Assembly (NCBI GenBank): GCA_016716065.1
Contig: JADJXA010000001.1
Coordinates: 620,001 to 684,000 of the forward strand
Direction of reading: 5' to 3'
DNA: 64,000 bases
Origin: Candidatus Leptovillus gracilis
Lineage (GTDB): Bacteria; Chloroflexota; Anaerolineae; Promineifilales; Promineifilaceae
Of this stretch, positions 35,882 to 44,400 are shown in pieces. The notes below the pieces were generated by a model. It was not told where the DNA came from, did no database searches, and was given only the letters and a program-made list of their open reading frames with translations. Position 1 is the stretch's first letter. Every line of letters begins with the position of its first letter. Made by a program: the position numbers and the translations under genes.

Positions 35882-37294
35882 TTATACCGATTCGCGGGCT
35901 TCTTTGTAAGCCGCCAGGGTTTGTAAACGTGTTTGCTGCCTGTCTATGATGGGCCGGGGGTAATTCTGGCCGATGATGACGCCCAGACGCCTTTGCTCCA
36001 GCGGGGGCATGGCCGCCGGATTGTGGATGTAGGCGTTGGGCACGGCCGTTAACTCTGGAACCCATTGGCGGATGTAACGGCCGTCGGGATCAAACTTCTC
36101 GCTTTGGGTGGTGGGGTTGAAAATACGGAAGTAGGGCGCGGCGTCTGTGCCGGTTCCGGCCGTCCACTGCCAGCCGCCGTTGTTGGCTGCTGGATCGCCG
36201 TCTACCAGTTGCTTCATGAAGTGGCGTTCGCCCCAGCGCCAATCTACCAGCAAATCTTTCACCAAAAACGAGGCGACGATCATCCGGGCGCGGTTGTGCA
36301 TCCAGCCGGTAGCGGCCAATTGGCGCATGGCGGCGTCTATGATGGGGAACCCGGTACGGCCGTTTTGCCAGGCGGCAAAATGGGCCGGGTTGTTGCGCCA
36401 GACGATGGCATCGTAGGCCGGATTGAAGCTGCCAGTCAGCACATGAGGGAAGTGGTACAAGATGTTGACGTAGAATTCGCGCCAGATCAGCTCGTTGAGC
36501 CAGACGTCGGCGCTGCGACGGCCGTTTTCATCGGCAGCGGTCATCCAGGCGGCGCGGGCGGCGGCCACCGCCTGCCGCGCCGAGACCATACCAAAGCGCA
36601 AATAAGGCGAAAGCTGCGATGTACCCGCCTGATCAACCTGGTTGCGCTGGTCAGCGTAGGCAAAGACAGGCGCGTTGTCGCCGCTGGTAAAGGCGCGCAG
36701 ACGACGCTGTGCTTCAGCTTCACCGGGCAAAAACGGTACGGCCGTTGGCAGTTCCGGTGTGGCCGGCACGGGCAGGCTGGAAATGCCGGGTGGGGTGGTG
36801 ATATGGTCTGGTTTGGGCAAGAGATCGGCTGGGCTGGGATACGGCCGTGCCCGCCACTGTTTGCTAAAGGGGGTGAATACCGTATAAGGACGGCCGTCTG
36901 CTTTCAGAATAGTTTCCGGCGGATGAACCGTCACGCCCTCAACCAGGGTCAGGGGCAGGTCGGCGGCGATGGCCTGGTCGCGACGGCGGGCGTAGGGCGA
37001 ATAATCTTCCTCGGCGAACAGGACGGCGTTGGTTTGCTGGCGCAGCGCGGCTAATTCCGATGGGACACGGCCGTGACGCACCACCAGATAGCTGCCCAAT
37101 TGGCGCAGGTCGTCATCCAGGCGGCGCAGCCCAGCCCACAGAAAAGCCTGCCGCACGGGGCCGCTGTTCGCCAGCGCCGGGTCAACCACAAAAACCGGGA
37201 TGAGCTGCGCGCTGTGTTGCAAAGCGGCCGTTAAAGCCGGGTTATCGGTCAGGCGTAAATCGCGCCGTATCCACCAGATTCCTGTTTGGGTCAT
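35882..37294 (-). CDS. phrB: Deoxyribodipyrimidine photolyase (class I CPD)
   Basis: A 470-residue light-driven DNA repair enzyme that splits cyclobutane pyrimidine dimers. The N-terminal antenna domain begins IWWIRRDLRLTDNPAL. The FAD domain has TSQLSPYLRFG, WLNELIWREFY, and TGWMHNRARM with the conserved Asn/Arg pair, ending RWGERHFMKQLVDGDPAANNG split over positions 355-375. The Trp chain appears intact. It lies between crtI and the LitR/CarH regulator. A folate (MTHF) antenna is plausible given folE2 nearby. LitR-type regulators are known to control photolyase genes, so light induction is likely. Confidence 0.9.
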   Translation of the reverse strand: MTQTGIWWIRRDLRLTDNPALTAALQHSAQLIPVFVVDPALANSGPVRQAFLWAGLRRLDDDLRQLGSYLVVRHGRVPSELAALRQQTNAVLFAEEDYSPYARRRDQAIAADLPLTLVEGVTVHPPETILKADGRPYTVFTPFSKQWRARPYPSPADLLPKPDHITTPPGISSLPVPATPELPTAVPFLPGEAEAQRRLRAFTSGDNAPVFAYADQRNQVDQAGTSQLSPYLRFGMVSARQAVAAARAAWMTAADENGRRSADVWLNELIWREFYVNILYHFPHVLTGSFNPAYDAIVWRNNPAHFAAWQNGRTGFPIIDAAMRQLAATGWMHNRARMIVASFLVKDLLVDWRWGERHFMKQLVDGDPAANNGGWQWTAGTGTDAAPYFRIFNPTTQSEKFDPDGRYIRQWVPELTAVPNAYIHNPAAMPPLEQRRLGVIIGQNYPRPIIDRQQTRLQTLAAYKEARESV

Positions 37295-37339
37295 GATATG
37301 TTTCGGGCGACAACAAAGCTGCCAAAGTCTGCTAGTATC

Positions 37340-37374
37340 CGTAGGCCGAAGTCCGTATCCCGTTTTCCGTTGGC
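37340..37374. repeat. Heptad-phased repeat (CGTATCC type)
   Basis: Five units in phase: CGTAGGC, CGAAGTC, CGTATCC, CGTTTTC and CGTTGGC. It lies in the 37,295-37,444 gap. Further right, CCTACGGATTACC could pair with it. No other feature was seen in the gap. Confidence 0.65.
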
Positions 37375-37444
37375 ATTTGCCAGAGGTGGCCCCTACGGAT
37401 TACCGCTTACGGGTACCAGGCTGTTGCTGCCTGGCTGCCGACCG

Positions 37445-38812
37445 CTAATCGCAAGGAGCTTCGCTGGTTCCGGTGACGCATTGTAGCCATTCGATGATCG
37501 GCGCGCCTTCGGACTGCATCATCACTCTGGCGGCGTCCCGGTACACGTCCAGGTAGCGGTGCAGCAAATCGGGCGGCATATCGTAGTTTAGCAGCAATGT
37601 TTCTGTCCAGGCCACTTCTGACCCCAAAAAAGAGACGCTGCCCAGCGTCAGGGCGGCGCTGATGTCCCGGGACAGGTGCATGTTGGCGTTGGTGATGTGT
37701 TCATAGGGGAAATCTTCTTGTTGTAAGACGCGCCACACTTCGGCTTCGATCGCGGCCTGACGCTGCCGGAAGTGGCGGCGGGCGATTGGGTATTTCTGGG
37801 CAATGGGTTCGTGGCCTGGGGCGGACGGCCGTTTGGACAAAATGTTGGCAATGGTGGGAACGGCCGTGTCCAACTGTTCGCCCAGAAAATGCCCAGCGAT
37901 GCGCCCGCGCAGCGCCGGCGTCAGGCTAAAGATGCGTCCGCCATAGGCCAGACTAATCCCTTCCTGATGCAGAAATTCGGCTACCTGAAATAAGGAAGCG
38001 GCCGAATGCAATTGCTGCGCCGTCATTACTATCAGGTCTGGCTTCGTTGAGGCAATGGTCGTCTCCAGATATTCCCGTGGCACATTGGCGCCCAAATAAA
38101 TAGTTTCCCAGCCTTTATAACGCAGCATCAGCGTCAGAAACAAAGGCGCAAATACGTGGTGTTCATCGGCCGGGCAGGCGACGATAATTTTGCCAGGGCG
38201 ATTGGGTGGGGGGGCGGCCGTAACCAGGGTATTCAGACGACGCATCGCCAAAGCCGAAGCAAAATGCTCCTGTTGTACAGTCGCTTTGTTGTAAAACCAC
38301 AGCTCGCCAATGTGGGCCAGCCCCTTTTGCAGAACCTCCAGACAAACCATGTCGGCCGGATAGAGGGCAAATGCCTGGGTCAGGGCGCTATCAGCGACCA
38401 ATTCATCGTAGCGCAGACAGCCGTCAATCCATCGCTGCCGTAAGTCGCTAATGGTTGACCCGGCCACGCTGCCGCCGACCTCGTTGACACTTGTTGGTAC
38501 TGTGATACCATTATTTTGGTTTAATTGGGTGGTCAGCGGTGGGTGCATTCCATCCAGAGGATTTTGTCCAGTTTCCTCTAAGTTGCGCCACAGCCGTATC
38601 GCTCTACTAATACTCATGCCCTCCTGTTGACGCACGATTAACCATTTGATGACGGCAATATCATGCTCAGAATAAAGGCGATGTCTACCCTGGGTGCGTT
38701 TGGGTTTGGGCAAACCATAGCGACGCTCCCAGGCGCGCAATGTGTCTGGTTTGATGTTGGTTTCTTGTAACACCACTTTTAGATTATATGTTGGTACTTT
38801 GCTCAAGCTCAT
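37445..38812 (-). CDS. MerR-type B12-dependent light regulator (LitR/CarH family)
   Basis: A 455-residue transcription factor. The N-terminal MerR helix-turn-helix (residues about 8-75) contains YNLKVVLQETNIKPDTLRAWERRYGL. The middle four-helix cap has Trp172, nine residues, Glu182 and His183, exactly the Wx9EH light-sensing motif of CarH/LitR. The Rossmann cobalamin domain has a His in ADEHHVFAP (218 or 219) where the usual DxHxxG or ExHxxG glycine is replaced, then a GG in YGGRIF. The family binds adenosylcobalamin, represses carotenoid genes in the dark and lets go in light. About 130 extra residues follow the cobalamin domain. The ATG at 38812 was preferred to an upstream start at 38908, which crosses the promoter. 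Confidence 0.88.
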   Translation of the reverse strand: MSLSKVPTYNLKVVLQETNIKPDTLRAWERRYGLPKPKRTQGRHRLYSEHDIAVIKWLIVRQQEGMSISRAIRLWRNLEETGQNPLDGMHPPLTTQLNQNNGITVPTSVNEVGGSVAGSTISDLRQRWIDGCLRYDELVADSALTQAFALYPADMVCLEVLQKGLAHIGELWFYNKATVQQEHFASALAMRRLNTLVTAAPPPNRPGKIIVACPADEHHVFAPLFLTLMLRYKGWETIYLGANVPREYLETTIASTKPDLIVMTAQQLHSAASLFQVAEFLHQEGISLAYGGRIFSLTPALRGRIAGHFLGEQLDTAVPTIANILSKRPSAPGHEPIAQKYPIARRHFRQRQAAIEAEVWRVLQQEDFPYEHITNANMHLSRDISAALTLGSVSFLGSEVAWTETLLLNYDMPPDLLHRYLDVYRDAARVMMQSEGAPIIEWLQCVTGTSEAPCD

Positions 38813-38852
38813 AATATAGGAATCCCTTATTACCTTTCCAATCGGTATTGTG

Positions 38853-38881
38853 AGATTAGCATGAAAAAGAGAAATTGTCAA
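38853..38881 (-). promoter_or_regulatory. Promoter of the LitR/CarH gene
   Basis: On the minus strand TTGACA (38876-38881) and TAATCT (38853-38858) are separated by 17 bp. The -35 box is part of the left arm of the inverted repeat at 38,875-38,908. Confidence 0.65.
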
Positions 38882-38908
38882 CAATTTGCACATATTATAT
38901 GTTGACAA
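38875..38908. promoter_or_regulatory. Candidate LitR/CarH operator between divergent promoters
   Basis: A perfect 9-bp inverted repeat, TTGTCAACA-N16-TGTTGACAA, lies between the regulator gene and crtB. Each arm contains the -35 hexamer of one of two divergent promoters, so a dimer or tetramer bound here would block both. Autoregulation and light control of crtB follow naturally. Binding is inferred from position only. Confidence 0.6.
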
Positions 38909-38930
38909 AAGCGTTACATCATGTTAAGAT
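38902..38930 (+). promoter_or_regulatory. Promoter of crtB
   Basis: Consensus TTGACA (38902-38907), a 17-bp spacer and TAAGAT (38925-38930) point toward crtB. The resulting leader is about 225 nt and includes an imperfect hairpin (39,045-39,088) ending in GGGGCAACTAAC. Confidence 0.7.
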
Positions 38931-39161
38931 AAAATTCAATTGGCACTGAGTATGCAACCAGGCAACCATTTAGAAAGGTAATACGTAGAAGGTATAACGG
39001 CCGTTCATATTTCCAGGTTTCTATTACAATAGAAACTAAACCGCCAAGTTGATTGCCCCCGTCTACAGCTGCCAGGGGCAACTAACTTGACCAAATAAAC
39101 AAGACCTGCGGGATTGACAAAATTTCAGAGGTCGCCAGTTAGTTAGAGAGGAGAAGGATTA

Positions 39162-40103
39162 ATGGTTGTACAGACGCGAACCTGGGAGAACCGGTTGTTG
39201 ATGTTGGCAGATGAGGCATGGCACGTGGGATCTGTTAGTTCCAACGCTCCAGTTGCTGACGAAAATTTGCTCAGCGAAGCCTACGCCCAATGTGATGCCA
39301 TTACTGCCAAACACAGCCGTTCTTTCCATATGGCGTCTAGCCTGCTGCCGTTGGAAAAGCGACGCGCCGTGCGCGCGTTGTACGCCTTTTGTCGCATTAC
39401 CGATGACATTGTAGACTGCCAGCAGGTGGACGTATCCGCAACATTAGCGCAGTGGCGGCAACAGGCTTTTTCTAACCATCCATCCAGTGATAATCTGCCG
39501 GCCGTCGCCTGGGCCGATGCGCGTTTGCGCTACCAGATTCCCCTACGTTATGCCGAACAACTTTTGGAAGGCGTCTCGCGGGATATGGTGCAAAACCGGT
39601 ATGAAACCTTTGAAGATTTAGCCACTTATAGCTACGGAGTTGCTTCCACTGTAGGGTTGATGAGTATGCACGTCATCGGCTTCTCTGGTGTAAATGCTAT
39701 CCCTTACGCCATCAAGTTAGGGCTGGCGCTGCAAATGACCAACATTTTGCGCGATGTGGGCGAAGACTGGCGGCGCGGCCGTTTGTATCTGCCGCGCGAA
39801 GAAATGGTAGAGTTTGGTCTGTCTGAAGAAAACATTGCCGCCGGCGTGGTGGACGATAAATGGCGGTCGTTCATGCGCTTTCAGATCGAGCGCAACCACC
39901 AACTGTATGAAGAGGCAGCGCCGGGCATTGCGATGCTGCATGAAGACGGCCGTTTCGCCATTGCCGCCGCCGCCGGTTTGTATCGTGGTATCCTGGACAA
40001 TATCGAAGCCAATAGCTACGATGTGTTTCATCGGCGCGCCTTCGTTAGTACGTGGGGCAAACTGCGCCGTATGCCTGGTCTTTGGTGGCGCAGTCGCCAT
40101 TAG
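39162..40103 (+). CDS. crtB: Phytoene synthase
   Basis: A 313-residue squalene/phytoene synthase condensing two geranylgeranyl diphosphates into phytoene, the first committed carotenoid step. The two Asp-rich motifs are ITDDIVD (first) and RDVGED (second). SRSFHMASSLLP and GVASTVGLM are family signatures. The first 35 residues are an unusual N-terminal extension. GAGAGGAGAAGG precedes the ATG. It diverges from the LitR/CarH gene and carries a strong promoter overlapping the putative operator. Confidence 0.92.
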   Translation: MVVQTRTWENRLLMLADEAWHVGSVSSNAPVADENLLSEAYAQCDAITAKHSRSFHMASSLLPLEKRRAVRALYAFCRITDDIVDCQQVDVSATLAQWRQQAFSNHPSSDNLPAVAWADARLRYQIPLRYAEQLLEGVSRDMVQNRYETFEDLATYSYGVASTVGLMSMHVIGFSGVNAIPYAIKLGLALQMTNILRDVGEDWRRGRLYLPREEMVEFGLSEENIAAGVVDDKWRSFMRFQIERNHQLYEEAAPGIAMLHEDGRFAIAAAAGLYRGILDNIEANSYDVFHRRAFVSTWGKLRRMPGLWWRSRH

Positions 40104-40164
40104 CAGCAGTATCCAGTAGTCGGTATTCAGTTTTCAGTGCGCGTACTCCATAGGCTTCCCCCTA

Positions 40165-40206
40165 CGGAATACGGGACACGGATTACCGAATATGGGATAC
40201 GTGATA
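40165..40206. repeat. Heptad-phased repeat (CGGAATA type)
   Basis: Six units in phase: CGGAATA, CGGGACA, CGGATTA, CCGAATA, TGGGATA and CGTGATA. A second short array (ATTCAGT, TTTCAGT) stands just before it at 40,123. Both lie in the 40,104-40,413 gap after crtB; the rest of the gap shows no gene. Confidence 0.7.
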
Positions 40207-40413
40207 CGGGTGCTAGAGTCCTCCCTTTCCCTGAGCATCTGATGAACGGGTAAGCAAACGATTCCTCAAAACGTCTAAGACAATGCAAAATATTCTTGCG
40301 CCACGCTGCCAGCATCCTAACTGCGCGTCTGCTTCATGATGCGCGTTTACTTTTATTACACAAACAAATTCTCGACACAACACTCACTGAACCCACAAGA
40401 TAAGGAGATATTC

Positions 40414-41481
40414 ATGTACAAAGCAATCAATGGTCATACGCCAACTGCGAATGGAAACGGCCGTGTCTATACCAATGGCAACAACTACCGCACCAAAACG
40501 GCCGTGCCAGCCACCCCAGAAGCCAACACCGACAGCAAAGCCGATACCCGCCTGGTCAAAGACCTGCAGCAGCGCTACGACCTCAGCTTCATGGTCACGC
40601 CGGCTTACAAGGCCACCTTGCCCGACCTGCAAAACACCGACGGCAACCGCGGCGCCAACGTCGCCATTCAACACGTGGGCATACACAACTTCAAAGTGCC
40701 CATGACCATCATCACCCGCGAAGGACAGCCGCTGCAAATCCACGCCTCGATCACCGGCACAGTTTCGCTGGATGCCTATAAAAAGGGCATCAACATGAGC
40801 CGCATTATGCGCACGTTCTATGAATACGACGAGAGCGAGCTGAATCCACACACCTTGCAGCAGGTGGTCTACAGCTATCTAGAAAGTCTGGAAAGCTCCA
40901 ACGCCCGTATCGCCGTCGCCTTCGACTACCCCCTAAAGCAGCAAAGTTTGCGCAGTGGTCTGGCCGGTTATCAATACTATCCGGTGGTCCTGGAGACAGT
41001 TGTCACACCGGACCGGGGCCTGCGCCAATTTGTCCACCTGGACTTTGTCTATTCCTCGGCCTGCCCGTGCAGCTATGAACTGAGCGTTCATGCCAACCTG
41101 TTCCGCGGCGTAGCGGCCGTGCCCCACAGCCAGCGCTCCGTCGCCAAGATTTCGGTGGAGTACACCGAAGACTTTGTGATAGAAGACCTGGTAGACATCG
41201 CCCGCGAGACGCTGCAAACAGAAACGCAGGTGATGGTGAAGCGCGAAGATGAGCAGGCCTTTGCCGAACTCAACGCCGCCAACCTGAAATTTGTGGAAGA
41301 CGCCGTACGCTTGCTGTATGAAGGGTTAGACAGTGACGAGCGTATCCTAGACTTCCGCGTCTTCGCTGCGCACAAAGAATCGCTGCACTCTCACGATGCC
41401 ATCAGCGTCATCGTCAAAGGCGTCGCCGGCGGTTATGACGCTTATCTGGAGCCATTCACCTACCGGGCCGCGGCGACCTGA
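40414..41481 (+). CDS. folE2: GTP cyclohydrolase FolE2 (type IB)
   Basis: A 355-residue enzyme converting GTP to dihydroneopterin triphosphate, the first step of folate synthesis. The catalytic Cys lies in SSACPCSYELSVHANL, and VPHSQRSVAKISVEY is the FolE2 signature. IQHVGIHNFKVPM lies near the N-terminal core. The first 50 residues are low-complexity, rich in Asn, Thr and Gly, and do not belong to the family. AAGGAG sets the ATG at 40414. It follows crtB in the same direction. folE genes are found in LitR-type light regulons, where folate can serve the photolyase antenna. Confidence 0.9.
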   Translation: MYKAINGHTPTANGNGRVYTNGNNYRTKTAVPATPEANTDSKADTRLVKDLQQRYDLSFMVTPAYKATLPDLQNTDGNRGANVAIQHVGIHNFKVPMTIITREGQPLQIHASITGTVSLDAYKKGINMSRIMRTFYEYDESELNPHTLQQVVYSYLESLESSNARIAVAFDYPLKQQSLRSGLAGYQYYPVVLETVVTPDRGLRQFVHLDFVYSSACPCSYELSVHANLFRGVAAVPHSQRSVAKISVEYTEDFVIEDLVDIARETLQTETQVMVKREDEQAFAELNAANLKFVEDAVRLLYEGLDSDERILDFRVFAAHKESLHSHDAISVIVKGVAGGYDAYLEPFTYRAAAT

Positions 41482-41564
41482 TGAATAGTAACGTCAGGCG
41501 TCCGGCGTCACCGGAAAGTGACGCCGGACGCCTCTGACAGAATCTCCTCTGCCTGCTATTGTTG

Positions 41565-41625
41565 CAAAGGTCACAATCTGCCATTTTTGTCACCTGGTCA
41601 GATGTCACCCTGTCAAGCATAGTTT
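41565..41625 (-). repeat. Left copy of a ~60-bp inverted repeat flanking two genes
   Basis: Read on the minus strand, this sequence closely matches 44,101-44,168. Shared blocks include GGTGACAT, GAC then AGGTGACAA, CAGATT and ACCTTTGC. It lacks one GGTGACA unit present in the right copy. The outer ends of both copies begin GCAAAGGT. Confidence 0.7.
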
Positions 41626-41641
41626 CCCCCAACTGGTTTTT

Positions 41642-42670
41642 ATGATGATAAAATGGCTTTTGCGCGCGGCCGATACGCTGCTCGATCAACTGATTTTGCC
41701 CAGTTACACCTGGCCTGGCTATGCCCTGCGCGCGCTTACCTGGAACAGCGCCAACGTGGAGCAGGATATGACCGGGCAGGTGTGCCTGATCACCGGCGCC
41801 AATGCCGGTCTGGGGCTGGCCACGGCCGAACGCCTGGCACGCCTGGGGGCAACGGTTTACATGGTGGCCCGCAGCCTGGAACGAGGCAGCCGGGCACGGG
41901 ACCAGGTGATTGCCAAAACGGGCAATGACCGGGTGCATCTGGCTGTGCTGGATGTGAGCGATTTAACGGCCGTCACCCAATTCGTCGCCCAATTCCGCCA
42001 ACAAGAAAACCGCCTGGACGTCCTCATCAACAACGCCAGCGTCTTGCTGCCCCAACGCCAAACCTCGGTAGATGGCCTGGAGCAAACGCTGGCGACCAAT
42101 CTCATCGGTCCATTCCTGCTGACCAACCTGCTGGTCCCCTTGCTGCAAGCCAGCGCCCCGGCGCGCATCATCTGGGTGTCGTCTGGCGGCATGTATACGC
42201 AAAAATTAGACATAGATATGTTCCACACCGCCAACGAACCATACAACGGAACCACCGCCTACGCCCAGACCAAACGCGCCCAAATTGTCCTGACGGAACT
42301 CATGGCCGAACGGCTGGCCGGTTCCGGCGTCACCGTCAACGCCATGCACCCCGGCTGGGTAGACACGCCCGGCGTGCAAAGCTCGCTGCCCACGTTCCGC
42401 AAAGTGATGCGCCTCGGTTTGCGTTCCGCCCATCAAGGCGCAGACACCATTGTCTGGCTGGCCGCCGCGCCGCAGCCTGCCCATATCAGCGGCCAATTCT
42501 GGTTCGACCGGCGCGCGCGTGGAACCCACAAGTTTTACCTGAACACCCGCAGCTCTGACGCCGAACGGCGGCAGTTATGGGCTGAGTGCCAGCGGCTGAG
42601 TGCCAGCGACGGACTTCGGCCTATGGATACTAAACCTGCCAGGTCTTCGCCGTTACAAGGAACATCATGA
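41642..42670 (+). CDS. Short-chain dehydrogenase/reductase
   Basis: A 342-residue SDR oxidoreductase. The cofactor motif is TGANAGLGLA at about residue 50, NNAS follows, and the active site has the Ser region WVSSGGMY and YAQTK (Tyr and Lys). HPGWVDTPGV is typical. A 40-residue N-terminal extension (LLRAADTLLDQLILPSY) and a C-terminal tail past residue 300 lengthen it relative to the 250-residue norm, like DHRS12-type proteins. Its TGA overlaps the next ATG (ATGA at 42,667-42,670). The substrate is unknown. With the next gene it forms a two-gene unit enclosed by inverted repeats. Confidence 0.82.
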   Translation: MMIKWLLRAADTLLDQLILPSYTWPGYALRALTWNSANVEQDMTGQVCLITGANAGLGLATAERLARLGATVYMVARSLERGSRARDQVIAKTGNDRVHLAVLDVSDLTAVTQFVAQFRQQENRLDVLINNASVLLPQRQTSVDGLEQTLATNLIGPFLLTNLLVPLLQASAPARIIWVSSGGMYTQKLDIDMFHTANEPYNGTTAYAQTKRAQIVLTELMAERLAGSGVTVNAMHPGWVDTPGVQSSLPTFRKVMRLGLRSAHQGADTIVWLAAAPQPAHISGQFWFDRRARGTHKFYLNTRSSDAERRQLWAECQRLSASDGLRPMDTKPARSSPLQGTS

Positions 42671-44110
42671 AATTACTCGTTACCGGGGCAACCGGTTATA
42701 TCGGCGGCCGATTGGTCCACGTCTGTTAGAGGCGGGGCATGAAGTACGGGTGCTGGCCCGCGATCCGGCGCGGCTGCAAGGACGGCCGTGGTCGGCCGCC
42801 GTGCAGCTCATTCAGGGCGACGTTCTTGTCCCCGACTCGCTGCCGACGGCTATGGCCCACATAGACGTGGCTTATTACCTCATTCACAGCATGAGCGGCA
42901 GCCACGATTTCCACGAACGTGATCTAACGGCGGCGCGCAATTTTGGCCAGGCGGCGCAGGCGGCCGGTGTGCAGCGCATTATCTATCTGGGTGGATTGGG
43001 CGACGAGCAGGCGCAGTTATCGCCGCATTTGCGTTCGCGCCAGGAAACCGGGCTGGCGCTGCAAGAATCGGGCGTACCGGTGACTGAATTTCGCGCGGCC
43101 GTCATCGTCGGTTCGGGCAGCGTCTCGTTTGAGATGATCCGCTATCTGACGGAGCGTGTGCCGGTGATGGTTTGTCCCAGTTGGGTCTATACCAGGGTCC
43201 AGCCGATTGCCATTCGCAGCGTCTTGGCCTACCTGATGGCGGCGCTGACCGCCCCGGCCAGCGTTGGCGAAATCATCGAAATCGGCGGCGCAGATGTATT
43301 AAATTATGGTGGGATGATGTTAGGATATGCCAAAGTGCGCGGCTTGCGCCGCTGGCTGCTCCCTGTGCCGGTGCTGACGCCCTGGCTGTCATCTTATTGG
43401 GTGCATTGGGTGACGCCCATCCCGGCAGCCATTGCCCGGCCGTTGATTGAGGGGCTGCGCAATGAAGTGGTAGTGCGCGACAACAAAGCCCGCGACTTGT
43501 TTCCGCAGATTGAACCGGTGGGCTATGAGACGGCCGTTTCCCTGGCCCTGTCTCGGCTAGAAGCTGGTCAGGTAGAAACAACCTGGAGCGACGCCCTATA
43601 CACCAGCCAGGGGGATGCTGTGCCGGTGGCGTTAACCATCCAAGACGGCATGATCATCGAACGGCGTCAGCGCATTGTCAATGCGCCGCCGGATCATGCT
43701 TTTCGCGTGTTTTCGCAGCTGGGCGGCGACAAGGGCTGGCCGTATATGAATTGGGCCTGGTGGCTGCGGGGTATTGCCGACCGGTTGGTGGGTGGCGTGG
43801 GCTTTCGCCGCGGGCGGCGTGACCCGATTGAAGTGCGGGTGGGCGATGCGCTGGATTTTTGGCGGGTGGAGGCGGTGGAAAACGGCCGTTCCCTGCGTTT
43901 ACGGGCAGAAATGAAAGTGCCCGGCCGCGCCTGGCTCCAGTTTGAAGCCGAACCCCTGGCCGAGCAGCGCAGCCGTCTGACACAAACCGCATTTTTGCCC
44001 CCAAAGGATTGTCCGGGCTGCTCTATTGGTATGTGCTGTACCCTATTCATGGCCTTATTTTCTCCGGCATGATTGCACGTCTGGCAAGAGACAGCGAAAG
44101 ATATGCCTGA
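42667..44110 (+). CDS. NAD(P)-binding DUF2867 protein (YbjT-like), two apparent frameshifts
   Basis: An NAD(P)-binding epimerase-like domain (MKLLVTGATGYIGGRLV) joined to a C-terminal DUF2867/SRPBCC-type region (PPDHAFRVFSQLGG, RAWLQFEAEPL). The start at 42667 overlaps the SDR stop. In the raw sequence the frame is lost twice. After GRLV, near 42,712, one missing base (GGTCC for GGTCCC) restores PRLLEAGHEVRVLA. Near 43,993, one missing T in a T-run restores GLSGLLYWYVLYPIHGLIF to a stop at 44,108-44,110. Both fixes add one base to a homopolymer, so sequencing error is likelier than decay. Relatives are membrane-linked oxidoreductases of unknown substrate, sometimes in light-induced clusters. 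Confidence 0.78.
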
Positions 44111-44168
44111 CAAGGTGACAGGGTGACATTTGACGAGGTGACAACAGTGTCAGATTATAACCTTTGCG
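44101..44168 (+). repeat. Right copy of the ~60-bp inverted repeat
   Basis: Matches the left copy (41,565-41,625) in inverted orientation and ends GATTATAACCTTTGC. It overlaps the stop codon of the DUF2867 gene. It contains three GGTGACA-type units against two on the left. The rest of 44,169-44,400 holds a CAACCATCAAACCAACCAAT-type low-complexity stretch and no gene. Confidence 0.7.
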
Positions 44169-44400
44169 GTAACTAACAGGTCGTTGGTTGGTTTGATGGC
44201 TAGAAACCAACCATCAAACCAACCAATCATCAAACCTATGACCTGGTCCAGTCTAAAGCGGTGTTTTCCCGCGCCGGGTACTTTTTTCCTCCCCAACGGC
44301 TGACTTTGCGGTATAGTTTGGGTTACACGACAGCAACGGGCCGACTGCCACAAGCAACGGCCGTTGTCCATCTACTCGCTTTTACCGCAAAGGAGACGGC

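Noticed and set aside
42600..42666. Upstream start for the DUF2867 gene at 42,600
   Set aside because: The dinucleotide-binding motif MKLLVTGATGYIGG is encoded from 42,667 in another frame, so the upstream frame is a by-product of the apparent frameshift.
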